Origin: an uncultured Microbacteriaceae bacterium
Lineage (GTDB): Bacteria; Actinomycetota; Actinomycetes; Actinomycetales; Microbacteriaceae
NCBI GenBank assembly: GCA_943914115.1
Contig: CALUAU010000078.1
Location: 1 to 9,535 of the forward strand
DNA: 9,535 bases
Direction of reading: 5' to 3'
Every line of letters starts with the position of its first letter. The first letter of the stretch is position 1. A program made the translations under genes and the position numbers. A model generated the notes under the pieces. The model searched no databases, was not told the origin of the DNA, and was given only the letters and a program-made list of their open reading frames with translations. This document shows positions 5,304 through 9,535 of this stretch, piece after piece.

Positions 5304-6128
5304 CTAGTTGAAGTCGTCGGGGTCTTTACCGGTGCGGGTGTCGGTGTCGAGCTGGGTGAGCCGGGCAATATCGTCAGCGTCGAGCGTGAAATCGGCGGCA
5401 CCGAGATTTTCGCGCATCCGTTCGGGATGCGACGATTTTGGAATCGCAATATTGTCGATTTCGATGTGCCAGCGCAACACAATCTGTGCCGGGGTGCGAC
5501 CGTATTTCTCAGCGAGTTCTTGCACGAGCGGTTTGGCGAGCGCATCCCCGCGACGAAGCGGCGCCCACGCCTCGGTAGCAATGCCGTGCTGCAGGTGGAA
5601 GTGCCGCAGCTCGGGCTGCTGGAAAGCCGGGTGCAGCTCCACTTGATTCACGGCGGGCACCACATCGGCTTCCTGGATCAAGCGCTCGAGGTGGTGCGCT
5701 TTGAAGTTGGCAACACCGATCGAACGCGCCCGGCCTTCGTCGTGAAGCCGCTCGAGTGCATCCCAGGTTTCGAGGTAACGGTCGAGCGCGGGAGCCGGCC
5801 AGTGGATGAGATAGAGGTCAACTTCGTCAAGACCGAGCCGCTCGAGCGACTCATCGAAGGCGCGCAGCGTGGCGTCGTAGCCCTGCATGTCTTGCCACAC
5901 TTTGGTGGTGATGAACACCTCGTCACGGTCGATGCCCGAACGGCGCAGGCCCTCACCCACACCGGTTTCGTTGTTGTAGAGCGTGGCGGTGTCGATGTGG
6001 CGGTAGCCGATGTCGATCGCCTGCGCCACAAGTTCTGCCGTGGCGGCCGGATCCATCTTGTAGGTGCCGAGCCCGAGTTGCGGGATCGTGTGTCCGTCGT
6101 TGAGCCGAATATCGAGTGAGTTGGTCAC
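5304..6128 (-). CDS. Aldo/keto reductase (2,5-diketogluconate reductase-like)
   Basis: The protein has 274 residues, a normal length for short bacterial AKR enzymes. These are cytosolic TIM barrels that reduce aldehydes and ketones with NADPH. The catalytic tetrad is complete: D46 (in GYRHIDTA), Y51, K76 (in FITTKVW) and H109 (in LIHWP). Also present are LGLGTYKM near the N-terminus, RSIGVANF, VNQVELHP and the cofactor phosphate loop IPKSSHPERMRENL near residue 230. The start is GTG at 6126-6128, in the place expected for the family; GGTGG upstream is a modest ribosome site. It follows the MFS gene by 72 bp, and the two may be cotranscribed. Similarity is strongest to the DkgA/DkgB type, but the natural substrate cannot be read from the sequence. 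Confidence 0.95.
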   Translation of the reverse strand: MTNSLDIRLNDGHTIPQLGLGTYKMDPAATAELVAQAIDIGYRHIDTATLYNNETGVGEGLRRSGIDRDEVFITTKVWQDMQGYDATLRAFDESLERLGLDEVDLYLIHWPAPALDRYLETWDALERLHDEGRARSIGVANFKAHHLERLIQEADVVPAVNQVELHPAFQQPELRHFHLQHGIATEAWAPLRRGDALAKPLVQELAEKYGRTPAQIVLRWHIEIDNIAIPKSSHPERMRENLGAADFTLDADDIARLTQLDTDTRTGKDPDDFN

Positions 6129-6200
6129 AGACTGCCACCGTAGTCGCTGGCGGCACTTGGCGCATCCCGCGGGGGTAGGTTTGTTGAAATCGTGAGACGA

Positions 6201-7421
6201 CTAGGCCTGGTCGGTGTCGGGAAGCACAATCGGGGCGGTGTCGGCGCGGGGAAGCGCGGTGCCGTCGCTCAGGTCGGGCAGCCAGGGAATCGCCACGAGC
6301 GCCACGATAAGTGCCGCGATCGAGAACCCCGCACCGATGAGCAGGCCACCCAGTGCGCCCATCGCGTCGATGGCGATGCCTGCGAAGGCGCTGGCAATCG
6401 CTACGCCAACCAGCTGCGCGGTGCCGAGCCACCCGAACGCTTCGGCGGTGTCGCTGAACCGCACGGTGGCACTGACCGCCGAGTTCGCGAGCGCGATCAT
6501 CGGCGATGACGCCATGCCGGTAATGAAGAACGCAATGATGAACATGAGCGGGCTCTCGAGCGAGAACAGTGCCAATACGGTGCCGATCACGCCCACGCCT
6601 ACGCGCGCGGCGAGCGACCAGCGGGGCATTGCCATCAATCCCGCGCCGAGGCCGCCGATGAGTGAACCAATTGCCGAAATACCCAGCACCGCGCCAACGA
6701 ACGGATCTTCGTGACCGAAGTGGGCGATCGCTGCCGCATCCAGTGCGCCCCAGGTGCCGATTCCAAACATGAAGACGACGGTCATAATCAGCACGACCGG
6801 CTCGCGCAGCACGGCCCCCATTTTTCGTGGCGAGTTGGGGATGCGCACCTGCCCGATTGGCTTCGAGGTCACGAACCAGATACCCCCAACAAGCAGAACT
6901 GCCGAGCACAGCAGAATACCGGTGCGCGGACCGAGCGTCGCCGCGATGATGGTGGTCAGTAGCGGCCCCAGAATCCAAATGATCTCTTGCAGTGTCGCGT
7001 CGATGGCGAACACGGTGTTGATGCGCGAACTGTCGGCGATCTTGGGATAGACGGTGCGCACCGCCGGCGGAATTGGCGGGATGGTGAGCCCGGTGATGAA
7101 CACGAGCGGGAACAGCAGCTGCATCGGGGGAGTGGTGAGCCCCAGGATGGCGAGGGTTATCGAGCTCAGCGCGATGGTGGGCACGAGCACGGTGCGCATC
7201 CCGAAGCGTGAGAGCAGCCGGCCGCCAAGGGGGCCGGCGATTCCCTGACCGATTGCGAATGCGGCGATCGTGAACCCGGCGGCGGTGAAGTCGCCGTAGG
7301 TTTGTTCGATGTGGATGAGTAGCGCCACCGACAGCATCCCGGCGGGAAAGCGGGCCAGTAGCTGCGAGAACAGCAGCCGCGCGACATAGCGGATGCGGAG
7401 TGCTTCGAGATAGATGCGCAC
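6201..7421 (-). CDS. Major facilitator superfamily transporter
   Basis: The protein has 406 residues and about 12 hydrophobic helices, with a polar central loop at about 185-207 between the two halves. The loop after helix 2 reads GPLGGRLLSRFGMRTVL (about 63-79), a form of MFS motif A. The repeat loop in the second half is reduced. It is a cytoplasmic-membrane transporter, probably proton-coupled export; no substrate signature is recognised. GTG 7421 is chosen over the TTG at 7481 because AGGAG lies close upstream and the polar N-terminus then leads straight into helix 1. The Mur ligase gene ends 99 bp upstream on the same strand. Together with the following reductase it could form a small detoxification or metabolite unit, which is inference from order only. 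Confidence 0.92.
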   Translation of the reverse strand: MRIYLEALRIRYVARLLFSQLLARFPAGMLSVALLIHIEQTYGDFTAAGFTIAAFAIGQGIAGPLGGRLLSRFGMRTVLVPTIALSSITLAILGLTTPPMQLLFPLVFITGLTIPPIPPAVRTVYPKIADSSRINTVFAIDATLQEIIWILGPLLTTIIAATLGPRTGILLCSAVLLVGGIWFVTSKPIGQVRIPNSPRKMGAVLREPVVLIMTVVFMFGIGTWGALDAAAIAHFGHEDPFVGAVLGISAIGSLIGGLGAGLMAMPRWSLAARVGVGVIGTVLALFSLESPLMFIIAFFITGMASSPMIALANSAVSATVRFSDTAEAFGWLGTAQLVGVAIASAFAGIAIDAMGALGGLLIGAGFSIAALIVALVAIPWLPDLSDGTALPRADTAPIVLPDTDQA

Positions 7422-7520
7422 GGGGCTCCTCTCATTGGTCGATGCGGCTCTGCGGATGACTGAACCCGCCAGGGGCTGCAATTGGATGCGCGCCCCCGGC
7501 GAGTTCGACGTGAGGAAATA

Positions 7521-9077
7521 CTAGCGGGGGTCGGGCACCTGCCAACCCGCTTCGCGCAGCGCGGCGCGCGCGGCGTCTTTCACCGAGTAGGGGATGTGTT
7601 CGCCGCGCACTTCGCGGGCGAGTTCGTGGCCGTTACCGCCGATAAAAATCACGTCGTTTTCGGTGGCGATTGATACCGCCTTGGCGATGCCCGCGGCCGG
7701 GTCGGCGACCTCATGCACCTCGTGTTCGGGGAACTCTTTGTGGAGAGTGTCGAGCAAAGCCGCGCGAATGGCGGCCGGGTCTTCAAATCGCGGGTTGTAG
7801 TCGGTGATGACCACCACATCGGCGATGGCTGCGGCGCGGGCCATATCGGGGCGCTTTGTGGTGTCGCGGTCGCCGTCGGCACCAAACACAGCGAAAAGCT
7901 TGCCGGGGGTGAGCTGACGCAGGCTCGACAGCACGGTGCGCATCGAGCCGGGAGTGTGGCCGTAGTCGGTGTAGATGCGCGGGCCGGGGCCGTCGGGGTT
8001 GACCACGTCGAGTCGGCCCGGCAGAGTGACTTGCAGCCCTCCGATGGCTTCGAGGGCCGCGGCAATCTCTTCGAGCGGGGTGCCGGTTTGGGTGAGCGCC
8101 ACAATTGCGAGCGCGGCATCGAAGGCGACGAACCAGCCGGGCTGGCTGACGCTGCTATTGAGGGTGCGGCCCTCGCGGTGGGTGAGCGTGAAGTCGGTGC
8201 GGGTGAGGGAGACCTGTTCGGCGTTGAAATGCCAATCGGCGTCGAGGTCGGCGCGGGTGGTGACCGTTTCTACCGGCACCGAGGCGATCGAGGCGAGTTC
8301 ACGGCCCCAGTCATCATCGATGGAGATCACGCCGCGGTGGGCGCGCTCAGGAGTGAAGAGTTCGGCCTTAGCGGCGAAATATTCGCGCATATCGGCGTAG
8401 TCGTCGAGGTGGTCCTGTGAGAGGTTCGTGAAGATGGTCGAGTCGAACACGAACCCGTCGACGCGGTGGCGGGTGAGGGCGTGGGCAGACACCTCAAGAG
8501 CGGCCACTGCAACCTGCTCGGCGCGCATCTCGGCTACGAGTGCGTGCAGGTAGTCGCTTTCGGGGGTGGTGAGTCCGCCGCTGCGTTCGGTGGATACGAT
8601 CCGCTCGCCGATGCGCTGTTCGACGGTGCTCGACAGGCCGCTGCGGACGTGCAGCGCATCAAGCAGCGCGAGCAGCAGGTAGCAGGTGGTGGTTTTGCCA
8701 TCGGTGCCGGTGACACCGATCAGCGTGGGGTTTCCTGCCTCGGTGCCGTAGACCAGCGCCGCAGTTTTGCCGAGGAGTTCGCGCGGCGCATCCACCACGA
8801 TGATTGGCAGCCCGGTGGGCCGCGCGTATTCGACACCCGGCGCGTCGGTGAGCACGGCGAGAGCGCCGGCGCGCTGGGCGGCGGCGGCGAATTCGGCGCC
8901 GTGTCGACGGGCTCCGGGAACGCCAACAAAAAGATCGCCGGCGCTGACCGAGTTGGTTGAGCTTGAGACGCCGGTTACGCGCAGCTGTCCGCTTGCGGCC
9001 GAAACGAGTTGGGCACCGGGCAGTAGCTCAACGAGTTCTTGCAGGGTGCGGCCGCGGGTCTCGGCGGGTTCGGTCAT
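7521..9077 (-). CDS. murE: MurE-type UDP-MurNAc-dipeptide amino-acid ligase, divergent
   Basis: The protein has 518 residues with the three Mur ligase domains. The N-terminal UDP-binding domain is residues 1-115. The central ATPase has P-loop GVTGTDGKTTT (121-131), EVSAHAL (195-201), TNLSQDHLD (217-225) and the lysine expected to be carbamylated, K237 in AAKAELF. The C-terminal domain has PGRLDV (353-358), DYGHTP (371-376), GDRD (402-405), DYNPRFEDP (426-434) and GGNGHE (480-485). MurE adds the third residue of the peptidoglycan stem peptide in the cytoplasm. Several positions differ from the usual pattern as I recall it from E. coli: GTNGK is GTDGK, DYAHTPD is DYGHTPG, DDNPR is DYNPR and GKGHE is GNGHE. 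The third residue may therefore not be meso-diaminopimelate, or this may be a paralogue. It is not beside murF, mraY or other cell-wall genes here. ATG 9077 has GAGGA 6 nt upstream. Confidence 0.9.
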   Translation of the reverse strand: MTEPAETRGRTLQELVELLPGAQLVSAASGQLRVTGVSSSTNSVSAGDLFVGVPGARRHGAEFAAAAQRAGALAVLTDAPGVEYARPTGLPIIVVDAPRELLGKTAALVYGTEAGNPTLIGVTGTDGKTTTCYLLLALLDALHVRSGLSSTVEQRIGERIVSTERSGGLTTPESDYLHALVAEMRAEQVAVAALEVSAHALTRHRVDGFVFDSTIFTNLSQDHLDDYADMREYFAAKAELFTPERAHRGVISIDDDWGRELASIASVPVETVTTRADLDADWHFNAEQVSLTRTDFTLTHREGRTLNSSVSQPGWFVAFDAALAIVALTQTGTPLEEIAAALEAIGGLQVTLPGRLDVVNPDGPGPRIYTDYGHTPGSMRTVLSSLRQLTPGKLFAVFGADGDRDTTKRPDMARAAAIADVVVITDYNPRFEDPAAIRAALLDTLHKEFPEHEVHEVADPAAGIAKAVSIATENDVIFIGGNGHELAREVRGEHIPYSVKDAARAALREAGWQVPDPR

Positions 9078-9204
9078 GGTTGGTCCTCAATCTGGCGGGG
9101 ATGCAGTGCGGTGACGGTTTATTCTCTCGCATTCGTCGGTGGGTGAGGATGCGGCGGGCCGGATGCGGGCGAAGCGACGGAAATGTCGGTGGCTGGTGAT
9201 GGAG

Positions 9205-9302
9205 TTGTGCACAGCAACTGATGGGAGGTGTGAATTGCTTGTTGATAGTTGGTGGAAAAGCTCGCCGACACGCCGATTTGCTGTGGAATTTCATGTGGAG
9301 AA
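9205..9302. promoter_or_regulatory. Cluster of DnaA-box-like sequences upstream of nrdH
   Basis: TTGTGCACA (9205-9213) matches the DnaA box TTGTCCACA at 8 of 9 bases. TGTGGAGAA (9294-9302) matches the reverse-strand form TGTGGACAA at 8 of 9. GGTGGAAAA (9251-9259) is a weaker 7 of 9. DnaA control of ribonucleotide reductase genes is established in E. coli nrdAB; here it is inference from near matches. Confidence 0.3.
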
Positions 9303-9310
9303 CTACACGC

Positions 9311-9340
9311 TTGTAATACAGCATCTAGTGGTGTTAGCCT
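9311..9340 (+). promoter_or_regulatory. Candidate nrdH promoter
   Basis: TTGTAA (9311-9316) resembles a -35 element. TAGCCT (9335-9340), 18 bp later, fits the loose actinobacterial -10 pattern TAnnnT. The -10 lies between the two NrdR-like boxes and transcription would start near 9347, inside the second box, as expected for a repressed promoter. Confidence 0.45.
9316..9331 (+). promoter_or_regulatory. NrdR box 1
   Basis: ATACAGCATCTAGTGG matches the NrdR consensus acaCwAtATaTwGtgt at 11 of 16 positions. It overlaps the 3' end of the candidate -35 element. NrdR is an ATP/dATP-sensing zinc-finger/ATP-cone repressor of ribonucleotide reductase genes. Confidence 0.7.
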
Positions 9341-9346
9341 CATCAG

Positions 9347-9362
9347 GCACAAGATGTTGTGG
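9347..9362 (+). promoter_or_regulatory. NrdR box 2
   Basis: GCACAAGATGTTGTGG matches the NrdR consensus at 12 of 16 positions and includes the symmetric arms CACAA/TTGTG. It starts exactly 31 bp after box 1, about three helical turns, which is the spacing known for paired NrdR boxes. Confidence 0.75.
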
Positions 9363-9481
9363 CTGACGAGAGTTGTAGCGGCGGTCGCAACCCATTCGCT
9401 AACGGGCACGAGCCGATCCAGTATCAGCTCCGCATCCCGCCGGTAATTTCCAGATCAAATCACTAAATCGAGGCCCCTCAA

Positions 9482-9535
9482 ATGACTATTTCTGTGTACA
9501 GCAAGCCCTCCTGCGTCCAGTGCACTGCCACCTAC
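9482..9535 (+). CDS. nrdH: NrdH glutaredoxin-like redoxin, N-terminal fragment
   Basis: The first 18 codons begin MTISVYSKPSCVQC and run off the window edge; the full family length is about 75-80 residues. The CVQC redox motif (residues 11-14) right after a VYSKP strand is typical of NrdH. NrdH is a glutaredoxin-shaped protein with thioredoxin-like activity that reduces class Ib ribonucleotide reductase NrdEF. ATG 9482 has GAGG 8-9 nt upstream. The paired NrdR boxes support the call, and nrdI, nrdE and nrdF would be expected just beyond the window. Too little protein is visible to detect any defect. Confidence 0.9.
   Translation, partial: MTISVYSKPSCVQCTATY

Larger units (their letters stand above)
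9078..9481. other. 404-bp divergent intergenic region between murE and nrdH
   Basis: No convincing gene lies here; open frames on both strands lack ribosome sites and protein-like composition. The murE-proximal part (9078-9200) is GC-rich, with two GGATGCGG copies 14 bp apart (9147, 9161) and no clear murE promoter. The middle (9203-9302) holds a small AGTTG/CAACT hairpin (9203-9219) and DnaA-box-like words. The nrdH-proximal part has two NrdR-like boxes, a promoter, and an expected leader of about 135 nt with no riboswitch I recognise. Confidence 0.7.

Noticed and set aside
5427..6119. Plus-strand 230-residue open frame opposite the aldo/keto reductase.
   Set aside because: The minus-strand enzyme has all catalytic residues and full length. 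The plus frame has no recognisable domain and follows GC-driven shadow composition.
7713..8960. Plus-strand open frames of 235 and 164 residues opposite murE.
   Set aside because: They are Gly/Ala/Val/Arg-rich shadows of a fully conserved Mur ligase, with no ribosome sites or domain features.
9028..9409. Minus-strand open frames of 96-98 residues in the murE-nrdH intergenic region.
   Set aside because: They run through the NrdR boxes and into murE. The composition is Pro/His/Ser-rich with no start site or family features.
9363..9481. Possible cobalamin riboswitch in the nrdH leader, as found before some actinobacterial reductase genes.
   Set aside because: No B12-box-like sequence was found in the leader. 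The paired NrdR boxes give a sufficient explanation.

Overview
This window is GC-rich chromosomal DNA from an actinobacterium, most likely of the Microbacteriaceae type. Three things suggest this: G/C-ending codons with GTG starts, a sigma-R-type promoter before a thioredoxin gene, and a DUF4349 lipoprotein beside a PRC-barrel protein. The genus cannot be fixed from sequence alone. No CRISPR array, insertion sequence, tRNA, rRNA or phage gene was seen. Eight complete genes and two genes cut by the window edges account for nearly all of it.

Layout. Positions 1-1785 (+) are the C-terminal two thirds of a large flavin/iron-sulfur D-2-hydroxyacid dehydrogenase. Positions 1814-2577 (+) hold a compact metal-response operon. 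It has a candidate promoter, a 24-bp imperfect palindrome as probable operator, a zinc-type ArsR/SmtB repressor (1891-2208), and a 97-residue protein that is 27% histidine and built from two tandem 44-residue units (2284-2577). A perfect 18-bp inverted repeat at 2599-2636 is a terminator shared with the convergent gene.

From 2662 to 9077 every gene is on the minus strand. In transcription order these are a MurE-type Mur ligase (9077-7521), an MFS transporter (7421-6201), an aldo/keto reductase (6128-5304), a DUF4349 lipoprotein (5168-4119), an acidic PRC-barrel protein (4041-3220) and thioredoxin (3045-2662). Gaps of 72-174 bp suggest several transcription units. The thioredoxin has its own promoter matching the actinobacterial sigma-R consensus GGAAT-N18-GTT.

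Positions 9078-9481 are a 404-bp divergent intergenic region before nrdH, whose first 18 codons close the window. It holds two NrdR-like boxes whose starts are 31 bp apart, a promoter lying between and over them, and upstream sequences resembling DnaA boxes.

The most interesting points are the zinc-sensor/histidine-rich operon with its internal duplication, the divergence of the MurE-like ligase at motifs tied to the third peptide residue, and two regulatory regions that can be read directly: sigma-R for thioredoxin, and NrdR (possibly DnaA) for nrdH. I see no clear evidence of a wholly new multi-gene system. The His-rich operon is the nearest candidate.
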